Assembly: GCA_017383485.1 (NCBI GenBank)
Contig: JAFNXM010000011.1
Span: 1 to 51,859, forward strand
DNA length: 51,859 nucleotides
Source: Bacteroidaceae bacterium
GTDB lineage: Bacteria; Bacteroidota; Bacteroidia; Bacteroidales; Bacteroidaceae
Reading direction: 5' to 3'
This document shows, piece by piece, positions 34,533 to 43,115 of the stretch. Position 1 is the first letter of the stretch. The number at the start of each line of letters is the position of its first letter. A program made the position numbers and the translations under genes. The notes under the pieces were generated by a model that was given only the letters and a program-made list of their open reading frames with translations, was not told the origin of the DNA and made no database searches.

Positions 34533-34581
34533 AAAAAATGCAGAGAGGGGGATGTGTGTGCATCCTCTTCTCTTGCATTTT
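34533..34581 (-). terminator. Terminator downstream of the carboxynorspermidine dehydrogenase gene
   Basis: AAAATGCA/GAGA/GGATG on the left pairs with CATCC/TCTC/TGCATTTT on the right (34536-34581, one bulge). On the minus strand it is followed by TTTTTTATTTAT. Confidence 0.75.
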
Positions 34582-34635
34582 ATAGTCTATATATTATACG
34601 TCAATTTTCATTTTGTATAATTGCAATACGCCTTA

Positions 34636-35829
34636 TTAGAGTTCCAAATCTCCGCCGAAGATTTCGTGCCAGGGCAGACCTTGTTTGTTGAGCTCTTCCA
34701 TGAATGGATCTGGATCAAACTCTTCTACATTCCACACACCGGGACGCTTCCACAAACCGAGCATAAACATACGTGCACAGATACATGCTGGCACACCAGT
34801 AGTGTAGCTGACGCCTTGCATACCGGTTTCTTCATATGCTGCCTGGTGTGAGCAGTTGTTGTATACGTAGTAAGTTTGCTCCTTGCCATCCTTCAAACCG
34901 CGGATACGGCAGCCGATGCTGGTTTCGCCGTCATAGTTTTCGCCCAAGTCTTGTGGGTTTGGCAATACGGCTTTGAGGAACTGCAAAGGTTGGATCATGT
35001 GGCCTTCGTAGTTGATAGGCACGATGCTGTCCATACCGATATTTTGAATCACTCGGAGGTGAGTCAGATATTCTTCACCGAAAGTCATCCAGAAGCGAGC
35101 ACGCTTGATCGTTGGGTAGTTCTTTACCAAACTTTCAATTTCTTCGTGGTGAAGCAGGTAACTTTCCTTTGGACCAACATTAGGATAAGTCAATGGTTGG
35201 TGTATTTCCAGAGGCTCTGTTTCTACCCATTTGCCATCTTCCCAGTAGAGACCTTTTTGCGTGATCTCGCGGATGTTGATTTCAGGGTTGAAGTTTGTAG
35301 CGAATGCTTTGTGGTGATTGCCCGCATTGCAGTCTACGATGTCCAAGTATTGGATTTCGTCGAAATGATGCTTTGCTGCGTAGGCAGTAAAAATGCTTGT
35401 TACACCAGGGTCAAAACCGCAACCCAAAATAGCAGTGAGGCCCGCTTCTTCAAATCTTTCCTTGTAAGCCCATTGCCAAGAGTATTCGAAGTGTGCTTCG
35501 TCCTTGGGTTCATAGTTAGCCGTGTCAAGGTAAGAACATCCGCATTGCAAGCAAGCCTCCATGATAGTGAGGTCTTGATAAGGCAGTGCCAAGTTCATCA
35601 CCAAGTCAGGCTGGAAACTGCGGAAGAGTTCGCACAATTGTTCCACACTGTCAGCGTCTACCTGAGCAGTCTTGATGTCGGGGCGACCAATAGCTTTTAC
35701 GATAGCATCGCACTTAGATTTTGTGCGGCTTGCGATCATAATTTCGCTAAATACATCTGTGTTCTTAGCGACTTTGTGTGCAGCAACTGTAGCTACACCA
35801 CCTGCGCCGATAATAAGTACTTTTCCCAT
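34636..35829 (-). CDS. Carboxynorspermidine/carboxyspermidine dehydrogenase (saccharopine dehydrogenase family)
   Basis: The enzyme makes carboxy(nor)spermidine from aspartate semialdehyde and a diamine, a step in the bacterial alternative spermidine route. A Rossmann NAD(P) motif GAGGVATVAAHKVA starts at residue 8. MNLALPYQDLTIMEACLQCGCSYLDTANYEP (about 78-108; key residues LPYQDL, CSYLDTANYE) and LGCGFDPGVTSIFTAYAAKH (about 134-153) are typical of this branch. The length of 397 fits CASDH rather than yeast saccharopine dehydrogenase. The usual partner nspC is not in this window. It lies 72 bases after recA on the same strand. Confidence 0.85.
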   Translation of the reverse strand: MGKVLIIGAGGVATVAAHKVAKNTDVFSEIMIASRTKSKCDAIVKAIGRPDIKTAQVDADSVEQLCELFRSFQPDLVMNLALPYQDLTIMEACLQCGCSYLDTANYEPKDEAHFEYSWQWAYKERFEEAGLTAILGCGFDPGVTSIFTAYAAKHHFDEIQYLDIVDCNAGNHHKAFATNFNPEINIREITQKGLYWEDGKWVETEPLEIHQPLTYPNVGPKESYLLHHEEIESLVKNYPTIKRARFWMTFGEEYLTHLRVIQNIGMDSIVPINYEGHMIQPLQFLKAVLPNPQDLGENYDGETSIGCRIRGLKDGKEQTYYVYNNCSHQAAYEETGMQGVSYTTGVPACICARMFMLGLWKRPGVWNVEEFDPDPFMEELNKQGLPWHEIFGGDLEL

Positions 35830-35901
35830 TTTCTTATTATATCAAATTGTTTTTATTCCTATTGTGTGGTAGGATGCAACAGTTCGTTGTTTTTTTACGA
35901 A

Positions 35902-36930
35902 TTATTGTTCCTTTTCTTTAAGGGCTTCTGTAATTTTAGCTTCGAGTTCTTCGCACAATTCAGGATTGTCTTCGAGCATGCGCTTCACGGCTTCGCGGCC
36001 TTGACCAATCTTTGTCTCGCCGTAGCTGAACCATGATCCGCTCTTCTTGATTATGCCCAATTCGGTGCCGAGATCTACGATTTCAGCGATATGACTGATA
36101 CCCTCGCCAAAGGTAATTTCAAATTCTGCCTTGCGGAATGGAGGCGCCACCTTGTTCTTTACCACTTTCACGCGCACTTGGTTGCCGATGGGCGTATCTC
36201 CGTCCTTCAATGTGGTGACGCGGCGGATATCCATTCTGACTGATGAGTAGAACTTCAAAGCATTACCGCCCGTAGTGGTTTCTGGATTGCCAAACATTAC
36301 GCCGATTTTCTCGCGCAATTGGTTGATGAAGATGCAGGTGGTCTTTGTCTTGCTGATAGTCGAAGTCAGTTTGCGCAAGGCTTGACTCATCAGTCGAGCC
36401 TGCAAACCTACTCGGTTGTCGCCCATATCGCCTTCGATTTCGGCCTTGGGTGTGAGGGCTGCCACAGAGTCCACTACGATGATATCGATAGCTGATGAGC
36501 GAATCAATTGGTCTGCGATTTCCAAAGCCTGTTCGCCATTGTCGGGTTGAGAAATCAAGAGCTCGTCGATGTTTACGCCCAACTTTTCTGCGTAGAAGCG
36601 GTCGAAAGCATGTTCGGCGTCGATGAACGCAGCGATACCTCCTGCCTTTTGGGCTTCGGCAATAGCGTGGATAGCCAGGGTGGTCTTACCTGATGATTCG
36701 GGACCATAGATTTCGATGATTCTACCTTTGGGATAACCGCCGACGCCGAGCGCAGCATCCAAGGCCATACTGCCCGAGGGGATGACTTCTACTTCCTCCA
36801 CCTGGTCGTCACCCAATTTCATGATAGAACCCTTACCAAAGTCTTTTTCTATTTTTTGCATTGCGGCTTGCAGTGCTTTCAGCTTTTCACTGTTGCCGCC
36901 AGTGCTTACTATTTCTTCCTTTTTTGCCAT
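35902..36930 (-). CDS. recA: Recombinase RecA
   Basis: RecA is the DNA strand-exchange ATPase of homologous recombination and the trigger of SOS responses. Walker A is GPESSGKTT (about residues 75-83). The sequences [26 protein letters not shown] and [21 protein letters not shown] are diagnostic (Walker B, L1 and L2 loops). At 342 residues it is complete. The C-terminal tail is acidic and ends LKEKEQ, as usual. A -7 box (TAACTTTG, 36970-36977) lies 40 bases upstream. No obvious LexA box is recognised. Confidence 0.97.
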   Translation of the reverse strand: MAKKEEIVSTGGNSEKLKALQAAMQKIEKDFGKGSIMKLGDDQVEEVEVIPSGSMALDAALGVGGYPKGRIIEIYGPESSGKTTLAIHAIAEAQKAGGIAAFIDAEHAFDRFYAEKLGVNIDELLISQPDNGEQALEIADQLIRSSAIDIIVVDSVAALTPKAEIEGDMGDNRVGLQARLMSQALRKLTSTISKTKTTCIFINQLREKIGVMFGNPETTTGGNALKFYSSVRMDIRRVTTLKDGDTPIGNQVRVKVVKNKVAPPFRKAEFEITFGEGISHIAEIVDLGTELGIIKKSGSWFSYGETKIGQGREAVKRMLEDNPELCEELEAKITEALKEKEQ

Positions 36931-36969
36931 ATCTATATGTTTTGTTTATATACGTTATATTACTTCGGA

Positions 36970-36977
36970 CAAAGTTA
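36970..36977 (-). promoter_or_regulatory. -7 box upstream of recA
   Basis: Minus-strand TAACTTTG matches TAnnTTTG, giving a leader of about 33 bases. No convincing -33 box is at 19-21 bases. Confidence 0.45.
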
Positions 36978-37103
36978 AATAAAAAAAATGTAGCGATAAA
37001 ATCTTATGAAAAAAAACTTCGTTCCCTTGTCAAATATTACAGTCGCAAGGAGATGTTGCGATTTGTCTAATAATGTTTCATAATGTTATTCTTTTTTAAT
37101 TTT

Positions 37104-37134
37104 TTTGGTAACGTCAGTAAAAATGTGTAACTTG
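37104..37134 (+). promoter_or_regulatory. Probable promoter of the OmpA-like lipoprotein
   Basis: TTTG at 37104-37107 and TAACTTG at 37128-37134 (one base short of TAnnTTTG) are 20 bases apart, about 57 bases before the ATG at 37192. Confidence 0.45.
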
Positions 37135-37191
37135 CGCCCAGTTTACGTGAAAAGTGACAATCAATTAGTATTAATTTTATTTATTGTTAAG

Positions 37192-38064
37192 ATGAAAAGA
37201 TTTTTAATTTATCTTCCTCTGTTGGCTGTGGTGCTGACAAGTTGTGTGACAAAGAAGGACTATGAAAGCCTGCAGTCAAAGTATCAAGCATTGGGACAAA
37301 AGTACAGCAAACTGAATGCTGACTATACTGATGCAAAGGTGAAGATTGCTGAATATACCAGCGATTCAAAGAGTCTCGCAGCACGTTTGGCAGAGGAACA
37401 ACAACGCAACAAGGAATTGAAGGAGCAGTATGCAAAGCTTATGGCTTCTTACGATCAAAGCGTGCAACAAGGTAGCATAAATATTTCGAAATTGGTGGAC
37501 GAAATCAATGCGTCAAACAAGTTTATCAAGCAATTGGTAGAAGCTAAGGACAAGAGCGACTCTTTGAACCAAGCATTGACCAATAAGTTGACACGTTCGT
37601 TGACTAAGGATGAAATGGAAGATGTAGATGTACAAGTGCTCAAGGGTGTAGTATATATCTCGTTGGCAGACAATATGCTGTACACAAGTGGTAGCTATGA
37701 AATTGGTGAACGTGCACATGAAACTTTGGGCAAGATCGCAAAGATTATCAAGGACTATGAAGACTACGAAGTCCTGGTAGAAGGTAATACAGATAATGTG
37801 CCCATCTCAAAGACAAATATTCGCAACAACTGGGACCTCTCTGCTTTGCGCGCGTCTTCTGTAGTACAAGCTTTGCAAAACACCTACGGCATCGATCCAA
37901 AGCGCCTGACTGCTGCAGGTCGTGGCGAATACAATCCTGTAGCATCCAACAGCACTGCCAAGGGTAAGCAACGCAACCGTCGTACACAAATCATCATCAC
38001 TCCAAAGTTGGACCAATTCATGGAGTTGATCGATCAGGCGCCCGAAACTGGCGAAGAAAAGTAA
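37192..38064 (+). CDS. OmpA-family peptidoglycan-associated lipoprotein (290 aa)
   Basis: The start is set at MKRFLIYLPLLAVVLTSC, a lipoprotein signal with lipidated Cys18. The longer frame upstream has no support. A coiled coil follows (about 22-110: YESLQSKYQALGQKYSKLNADY, LAARLAEEQQRNKELKEQYAKL), then the C-terminal OmpA domain (about 165-280) with EGNTDNVPISKTNIRNNWDLSALRASSVVQAL-type residues (key: NTDNVP, NWDLSALRA, AAGRGEYNPVASN, NRRTQIII). It would anchor the outer membrane to peptidoglycan. The layout also resembles MotB-like spacers, but no motor genes are present. It has its own terminator. Confidence 0.88.
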   Translation: MKRFLIYLPLLAVVLTSCVTKKDYESLQSKYQALGQKYSKLNADYTDAKVKIAEYTSDSKSLAARLAEEQQRNKELKEQYAKLMASYDQSVQQGSINISKLVDEINASNKFIKQLVEAKDKSDSLNQALTNKLTRSLTKDEMEDVDVQVLKGVVYISLADNMLYTSGSYEIGERAHETLGKIAKIIKDYEDYEVLVEGNTDNVPISKTNIRNNWDLSALRASSVVQALQNTYGIDPKRLTAAGRGEYNPVASNSTAKGKQRNRRTQIIITPKLDQFMELIDQAPETGEEK

Positions 38065-38087
38065 TACCCAAAGATTAAATTATAGCG

Positions 38088-38129
38088 AAAGCGGACCATA
38101 TCGCACCCTGCGTATGTGGTCCGCTTTTA
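38088..38129 (+). terminator. Rho-independent terminator after the OmpA-like gene
   Basis: AAAGCGGACCATA (38088-38100) pairs with TATGTGGTCCGCTTT (38113-38127) with a two-base bulge, followed by TAC. It precedes family-1 element G. Confidence 0.75.
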
Positions 38130-38206
38130 CTGTATACTTGCCCAGAGATAGGGTGGCAAAAGTCCCCAAAATACAAATCCAGATTTTGCAGAAAAAATGG
38201 TCATAG

Positions 38207-38293
38207 AAAAAAGGTCTGACCTTTTTTAAACGAGCCGTCGCGAAATTTGAAAAAGGTTTAGGCTTTTTTCAACGAGCCGTCGCGATTTTTTTT
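38207..38293 (+). repeat. Family-1 intergenic element, copy G
   Basis: The left arm AAAAAAGGTCTGACCTTTTT (from 38207) is itself nearly palindromic. It is followed by one 21-bp unit (CGAGCCGTCGCGAAA), a second arm-like block (AAAAAGGTTTAGGCTTTTTT, 38250-38269) and a second unit (CGAGCCGTCGCGA). Units and arms therefore alternate here. The element lies between two independent terminators of convergent genes. Confidence 0.85.
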
Positions 38294-38309
38294 ACCTCTA
38301 TTACCTCAT

Positions 38310-38357
38310 AAAAAACGCCTGCATAGTTTGTCACAGAGACGTGCTATGTAGGCGTCG
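38310..38357 (-). terminator. Terminator downstream of gpsA
   Basis: ACGCCTGCATAG (38315-38326) pairs with CTATGTAGGCGT (38344-38355) with one mismatch. TTTTTTATG follows on the minus strand. Confidence 0.7.
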
Positions 38358-38404
38358 TTTATCTGATTTCTATTACTTGCCAGCAGGTGGTGTGCAGACG
38401 AGAT

Positions 38405-39457
38405 TTATCGGAATGAGTCGGTCAGCAGTTTGATTTCGACGGTGGGCGAGATGCGCTCGTACAGGATGTTGTACACGGCATCGAGGATGGGCATATTGAC
38501 GTGTAAGCCCTGGTTGATGTCCTTCATACACTTGGTACCAAAGTAGCCCTCGGCGATCATTTCCATTTCAATCTGTGCGGACTTGACCGAATATCCTCGG
38601 CCGATCATGGTACCAAAGACGCGGTTGCGGGAGAAGTTGGAGTAGCCAGTGACGAGCAAGTCTCCCAGATAAACACTGTCGTACACATTGCGCTCAATAG
38701 GATAGACGGCGCGCAGGAAGCGGTTCATCTCTTGCACAGCATTGGCCATAAGCACACTTTGGAAGTTGTCGCCATATTTCAAGCCGTTGCAGATACCTGC
38801 GGCGATGGCGTAAACATTCTTCAACACCGAGGCGTATTCGATACCGATGACGTCTTGGCTTGTCTTGGTCTTGACGTACGAACTTTCGATGCACTCTGCC
38901 AGGCGCTGTGCCTTGGCTTCGTCAGTACATCCCACTGTCAGGTAGGTCAAACGTCCCATGGCTACCTCTTCAGCATGACTGGGCCCGCCCAATACGCCGA
39001 GATTGTCCTCGGGTACGTTGTAGACTTGGCGGAAGAATTCGGTGCAGACTAAATTCTCGTCGGGTACTATCCCCTTGATGGCTGTGACGATAAATTTGTC
39101 GTGCAACTTGACCTTCAACTTCTTGAGGTGATTCTTCAAGTAGGGGGATGGGGTGACGAATATCAGAGTGTTGCACGTGCGCACCACCTCGTTGATGTCC
39201 GACGAGAAGGTGATGCGTGAGGTGTCAAAGTGTACGCTGGTCAAATAGGATGGGTTGTGCCCCAATCGCTTGAATTCCTCGATCGAGTCGTCTCGGCGCA
39301 TGTACCATGTGATATGGTCTACGTTTTCGAGGACAATCTTTGCGATGGCTGTTGCCCAACTTCCACCTCCCATAATAGCTATGGAAGTTTCTTCGTCAAA
39401 CCCCTTTGACGGAGGTGTCGACTCGGATTTTTTATTGGAGAACAAAGATAAACTCAT
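38405..39457 (-). CDS. gpsA: NAD(P)H-dependent glycerol-3-phosphate dehydrogenase
   Basis: GpsA reduces dihydroxyacetone phosphate to sn-glycerol-3-phosphate for phospholipid synthesis. The Rossmann motif IAIMGGGSWATAIAKI lies at about residues 26-41, after a Ser/Lys-rich N-terminal extension of about 25 residues. Other family blocks are IKGIVPDENL, VLGGPSHAEEVA and the catalytic-lysine helix SVLKNVYAIAAGICNGLKYGDN, with GYSNFSRNRVFG later. The length of 350 is normal. It lies 61 bases after lysS, forming the lysS-gpsA pair typical of Bacteroidales. Confidence 0.93.
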   Translation of the reverse strand: MSLSLFSNKKSESTPPSKGFDEETSIAIMGGGSWATAIAKIVLENVDHITWYMRRDDSIEEFKRLGHNPSYLTSVHFDTSRITFSSDINEVVRTCNTLIFVTPSPYLKNHLKKLKVKLHDKFIVTAIKGIVPDENLVCTEFFRQVYNVPEDNLGVLGGPSHAEEVAMGRLTYLTVGCTDEAKAQRLAECIESSYVKTKTSQDVIGIEYASVLKNVYAIAAGICNGLKYGDNFQSVLMANAVQEMNRFLRAVYPIERNVYDSVYLGDLLVTGYSNFSRNRVFGTMIGRGYSVKSAQIEMEMIAEGYFGTKCMKDINQGLHVNMPILDAVYNILYERISPTVEIKLLTDSFR

Positions 39458-39518
39458 CTTATATGAAATACGCCCAATTCCTGCTCCTGGTGGGGCAAGG
39501 GTTGGGCATGATTTGAGA

Positions 39519-41252
39519 TTATTCTACTTCAAGCTTTTCGACCCAAACGGTGATGTCTGCTACAGAAGGCTTTTCGATTTCGAGCTTAAACTTCTTGATC
39601 ACTTCGCCAATCTGTTGTTGTACTTTCTGAGGGTTGGCGCCCTTGAGGTCATTGACAAGATTGTAACCCACTTTGTGCAAAATTGGTACAAGCTCTTCTG
39701 CCACACCAATAGCAGCAAAGGCTTCTGCGCCGTCCTTGGGAATCTTCTTTTCAGGACGCATCTGTGGGAAGAATAGTACTTCCTGAATTTGTGTCTGGCC
39801 TGTCATCAACATGACGAGGCGGTCGATACCGATGCCGATACCACTGGTGGGAGGCATACCGTATTGCAGTGCACGAAGGAAGTCCTTGTCGATGAACATT
39901 GCTTCGTCGTCGCCCTTTTCAGAGAGGCGGAGCTGATCCTGGAAGCGTTCTTCCTGGTCGATGGGGTCGTTGAGCTCAGAATAAGCATTAGCCAATTCCT
40001 TACCATTCACCATCAATTCGAAACGCTCTGTGAGGCCTGGATTCGAACGATGCTTCTTGGTGAGCGGAGACATTTCGACGGGGTAATCTGTGATGAAGGT
40101 CGGTTGAATATATGTGCCTTCGCAGAATTCACCAAAGATTTCGTCAATCAATTTGCCCTTGCCCATAGTTTCGTCAATTTCCATATTGAGCGCAAGGCAG
40201 ATTTGGCGGATTTCTTCTTCCGACTTGCCATCAAGATCATAACCTGTCTTTTCTTTGATAGCTTCTAGGATGGGCAATCTGCGGTAGGGCGCTTTGAAAC
40301 TGATAGTCTTGCCGTCTACCACTGTTTCGGTAGAACCATTCACGGCTACGCAAATCTTTTCCAACAACTGCTCGGTGAAAGACATCATCCAATTGTAGTC
40401 CTTGTATTGAACGTACAATTCCATACAAGTAAATTCAGGGTTGTGGCTGCGGTCCATACCTTCGTTGCGGAAGTTCTTGCCGATTTCATACACCCCTTCG
40501 AAACCACCTACGATGAGTCGCTTCAGGTAAAGTTCGGTAGCGATACGCAAATAAAGGTCTACGTTGAGCGAATTGTGGTGTGTGATAAATGGACGCGCAC
40601 TTGCTCCGCCAGGGATGCTCTGAAGGATAGGTGTTTCAACTTCTGTATAACCTGCGTCATCCAATACTTGGCGCATGGTTTTAACGATAGTTGAGCGCTT
40701 CAAGAAAGTCTCCTTCACGCCAGGATTGACGATCAGGTCCACGTAGCGTTGACGATAGCGTAATTCCGCGTCGTCAAAGCTATCATAGGTCACACCGTCT
40801 TTTTCCTTAACGACGGGCAGAGGTTTGATACTCTTTGCCAATACGAAGAGTTCGCGAGCGTGAATAGAGATTTCGCCAGTTTGTGTGCGGAATACGAAAC
40901 CCTTTACGCCGATGAAGTCGCCCAAGTCCAACAACTTCTTGAATACGACGTTGTAGAGGTCTTTGTTCTCTTCTGGACAAATATCATCGCGGGTAATATA
41001 TACTTGGATTTTACCCTTGGAGTCGAGCAATTCAGCAAAGCTTGCTTTACCCATGATACGACGTCCCATGATACGGCCAGCAACGCAGACTTCGCGTGGC
41101 TCATCTTCGTCGTTAAAACTTTCCTTTATTTCTGTAGTGTAGGCATTTACAGGGAATTCTGCTGCGGGATAAGGATCAATTCCCATGCGGCGTAATTCTT
41201 CTAATGAATTGCGGCGGCAAATTTCCTGTTCGCTAAGTTCAAGTATGTTCAT
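39519..41252 (-). CDS. lysS: Lysyl-tRNA synthetase, class II
   Basis: LysS charges tRNA-Lys with lysine. An OB-fold anticodon-binding domain (about residues 55-150, [21 protein letters not shown]) is followed by the class II core: motif 1 near [21 protein letters not shown], motif 2 [15 protein letters not shown] (about 265-279) and motif 3 [13 protein letters not shown] (about 478-490). A C-terminal extension (about 505-577), seen in Bacteroidetes LysS, follows motif 3. The total of 577 matches that group. A -7 box (TAACTTTG, 41275-41282) lies 23 bases before the start. Confidence 0.96.
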   Translation of the reverse strand: MNILELSEQEICRRNSLEELRRMGIDPYPAAEFPVNAYTTEIKESFNDEDEPREVCVAGRIMGRRIMGKASFAELLDSKGKIQVYITRDDICPEENKDLYNVVFKKLLDLGDFIGVKGFVFRTQTGEISIHARELFVLAKSIKPLPVVKEKDGVTYDSFDDAELRYRQRYVDLIVNPGVKETFLKRSTIVKTMRQVLDDAGYTEVETPILQSIPGGASARPFITHHNSLNVDLYLRIATELYLKRLIVGGFEGVYEIGKNFRNEGMDRSHNPEFTCMELYVQYKDYNWMMSFTEQLLEKICVAVNGSTETVVDGKTISFKAPYRRLPILEAIKEKTGYDLDGKSEEEIRQICLALNMEIDETMGKGKLIDEIFGEFCEGTYIQPTFITDYPVEMSPLTKKHRSNPGLTERFELMVNGKELANAYSELNDPIDQEERFQDQLRLSEKGDDEAMFIDKDFLRALQYGMPPTSGIGIGIDRLVMLMTGQTQIQEVLFFPQMRPEKKIPKDGAEAFAAIGVAEELVPILHKVGYNLVNDLKGANPQKVQQQIGEVIKKFKLEIEKPSVADITVWVEKLEVE

Positions 41253-41274
41253 TGTAGTAAGTATTTATATCGGG

Positions 41275-41282
41275 CAAAGTTA
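41275..41282 (-). promoter_or_regulatory. -7 box upstream of lysS
   Basis: Minus-strand TAACTTTG matches TAnnTTTG, 22 bases from the lysS start. The -33 box is not convincing. Confidence 0.4.
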
Positions 41283-41315
41283 ATAAAAATCCTATGATTA
41301 AGCGAAAGAAAATAT

Positions 41316-41398
41316 AAAAAAAGAAAGTCTCTCCGTTCTCAATCAGAAAGTATACGATGCTTTGTTGCTTCGCAATTCTGACTGAAGACGGAGAGACT
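41316..41398 (-). terminator. Terminator downstream of secG
   Basis: AGTCTCTCCG (41326-41335) pairs perfectly with CGGAGAGACT (41389-41398). An inner stem ATCAGAA/TTCTGAC sits within the loop, and TTCTTTTTTT follows on the minus strand. Confidence 0.8.
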
Positions 41399-41422
41399 TA
41401 TGTTTCAGAACAATCTCTTTGA

Positions 41423-41761
41423 TTAGTTTTGTTGCGCTTCTGCAGCAGGTGTTGCTTCTTGTGCATTATTTGCAGCTGGAGCTGTCTGTGCAGCTGGAGC
41501 TTTTACACCATCAGTGATGCTGCCGTTTGATTCTTTTGAACCACCAAGGCAGAATGCTGATGCAACACTGAAAATCACGAGGAGTGAAGCCAAAGTCCAA
41601 GTTGCTTTTTCAATAAAGTCTGTAGTTTTTCTTACACCCATGATTTGATTAGATGAAGAAAAGTTTGAAGCCAAACCACCACCTTTTGATTCTTGAATCA
41701 ATACGATGAAGGCGAGGAGTACTGCTGTGATTACAGCAAGGATTACAAAAATTTCGTACAT
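41423..41761 (-). CDS. secG: Preprotein translocase subunit SecG
   Basis: SecG assists SecYEG-mediated export across the inner membrane. Two membrane helices (VILAVITAVLLAFIVLIQ, about 6-23, and ATWTLASLLVIFSVASAFCL, about 53-72) flank the conserved loop ESKGGGLASNFSSSNQIMGVRKTTDFIEK. The C-terminal Ala/Gln/Glu-rich tail (to 112) is common in Bacteroidetes SecG. It lies 5 bases after the TPR gene, last in the bEBP-lptE-TPR-secG operon. Confidence 0.92.
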   Translation of the reverse strand: MYEIFVILAVITAVLLAFIVLIQESKGGGLASNFSSSNQIMGVRKTTDFIEKATWTLASLLVIFSVASAFCLGGSKESNGSITDGVKAPAAQTAPAANNAQEATPAAEAQQN

Positions 41762-41766
41762 GATTT

Positions 41767-42531
41767 TTATTTATTATGTTTGTTATTTACAATTAATTTT
41801 TGCAAGAATCGAATTTGGTCTGCAAAGTAACTATTTTTTTTTGGATAATTCAAGTGTAAGCGGCGTATAATTTCAATTGCTTTCTCATAACGCCCTTGTT
41901 TTATATAAATTTTGGCCAAAGTTTCTGTAAAATAGCATTCTTCGAGTGGAGGTTGCTCTTCGTTTTCTTCGCTTTGGTGTTCGGGCGTCAGCGTAGGTGT
42001 ATCTGAGAGAACAATACGTTCATTTTCGTCGCGGTCGAGGTATTCGTCAAGTAACTCTTCGCTTCTTTGTACTTTCTGGCTTTCTGTTTGCTCATTCTCA
42101 ACGATAGCATCTTCGAGGTCTAACAGATATGCCACGTAGTCGTTGGTTGGATCTGCTTTGGGGCGCCCTGTTCTGTTGAAGGCCTCGTCTGTGTTGTCGA
42201 GAGTATTGAGGAAATCTTCAATCAAGTTGGTCGTGCGGTCTGCATTCTCATCTGTGACAATTTTCTTGGGCTTTGGTGAATGCTCGACGGCGATTTTGTA
42301 ATTATTGCCTTCGACCATATTAAACAATGCCTTTCTGTCTGGCATATAGATGGCGGCACGGCGCAACTCCTCGCCAAAAGAGGGGTCGTGTAGTAGGAAA
42401 AGGTTTTTAAGGAATAGGAGCCGAGCGACCTGATAATAGGGATACTGGGCTACGATCTCTCGCAGTCCATACAGCGTGTCTTTGTTGAGTTGTTCAGGGT
42501 GTTTGATCAGCTCGTTGATTTGTAGATTCAT
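41767..42531 (-). CDS. TPR-like protein between lptE and secG (254 aa)
   Basis: The start is chosen at MNLQINELIKHPEQL (42531), preceded by AGGAAT. The frame extends 20 codons upstream to a TTG, which would overlap lptE. The N-terminal block (LYGLREIVAQYPYYQVARLLFLKNLFLLHDPSFGEELRRAAIYMPDRKALF, key words YPYYQVARLL, LRRAAIYMPDR) is conserved in Bacteroidetes proteins at this locus. A charged acidic linker (about 100-200) follows, and the C-terminal TPR motif ECYFTETLAKIYIKQGRYEKAIEIIRRLHLNYP lies at about 205-237. No signal peptide is present. The function is unknown, perhaps scaffolding. Confidence 0.8.
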   Translation of the reverse strand: MNLQINELIKHPEQLNKDTLYGLREIVAQYPYYQVARLLFLKNLFLLHDPSFGEELRRAAIYMPDRKALFNMVEGNNYKIAVEHSPKPKKIVTDENADRTTNLIEDFLNTLDNTDEAFNRTGRPKADPTNDYVAYLLDLEDAIVENEQTESQKVQRSEELLDEYLDRDENERIVLSDTPTLTPEHQSEENEEQPPLEECYFTETLAKIYIKQGRYEKAIEIIRRLHLNYPKKNSYFADQIRFLQKLIVNNKHNK

Positions 42532-42584
42532 ATTCCTGGTGTAGGGCAACCCCTCGTTTGAATGTTGTGTTTTAATGTTAAACC

Positions 42585-43115
42585 TTACCAATCTGCTACG
42601 GTGGCGTTGAATATTTGGTCGGTCAAATCTTTTACCATTTCGGTGACAAGTTGTTCTTGTACGGCGCTCAGCTGTTGTGTCGAATTATATTGTGTGGTTG
42701 CTGAAAATTGTCTTTCCCAACTCTCGTTTGTCTTGGAGTTGGTGAAACGGATGTTCACCGTCATCTTCAATTGTACTTGCGAAGAGAAGCCATCTGCCGA
42801 TATAGATTTATTATATTGGTCGTAGCCGGTGATTTCTCCTGCTATGTGCAAATCTCCCCCTCGCTTTACGATTTTCAATCTCGTTTGATTGGCATAGAGG
42901 TCTTGCAATTTATTATTGAACATTGCTTCCATTGGGGCCCAACCATAGGGCGCTCTGTTGGCAACATTGTCCAGTTGGATAGTCTTTATGAGATCGTAGT
43001 TGATGGAAGTTCCCGTAAATTTGTAACTAATGCTGCAACCTACGATCAAAAGCATGGTGAATACCCCACCTAATATATTTAATGTATGTCTACGGAAAAA
43101 ATTAGTCCAAGCCAT
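42585..43115 (-). CDS. lptE: LPS-assembly lipoprotein LptE
   Basis: LptE is the plug and assembly partner of LptD (1911-4661 in this window). The N-terminus has a membrane or lipoprotein signal with a lipobox ending LIVGC (Cys27). The mature sequence SISYKFTGTSINYDLIKTIQLDNVANRAP and FNNKLQDLYANQTRLKIVKRGGDLHIAGEITGYD (key: YKFTG, TRLKIV, GDLHIAGEITGY) is the typical LptE fold with alternating strands and two helices. The length of 176 is normal. Its start overlaps the bEBP stop by 14 bases, indicating coupling. Confidence 0.9.
   Translation of the reverse strand: MAWTNFFRRHTLNILGGVFTMLLIVGCSISYKFTGTSINYDLIKTIQLDNVANRAPYGWAPMEAMFNNKLQDLYANQTRLKIVKRGGDLHIAGEITGYDQYNKSISADGFSSQVQLKMTVNIRFTNSKTNESWERQFSATTQYNSTQQLSAVQEQLVTEMVKDLTDQIFNATVADW

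Noticed and set aside
34876-36036. 386-codon plus-strand frame opposite carboxynorspermidine dehydrogenase and recA
   Set aside because: It crosses two well-supported minus-strand genes and their gap. Its composition (Phe/Cys/Val-rich) is that of an antisense shadow.
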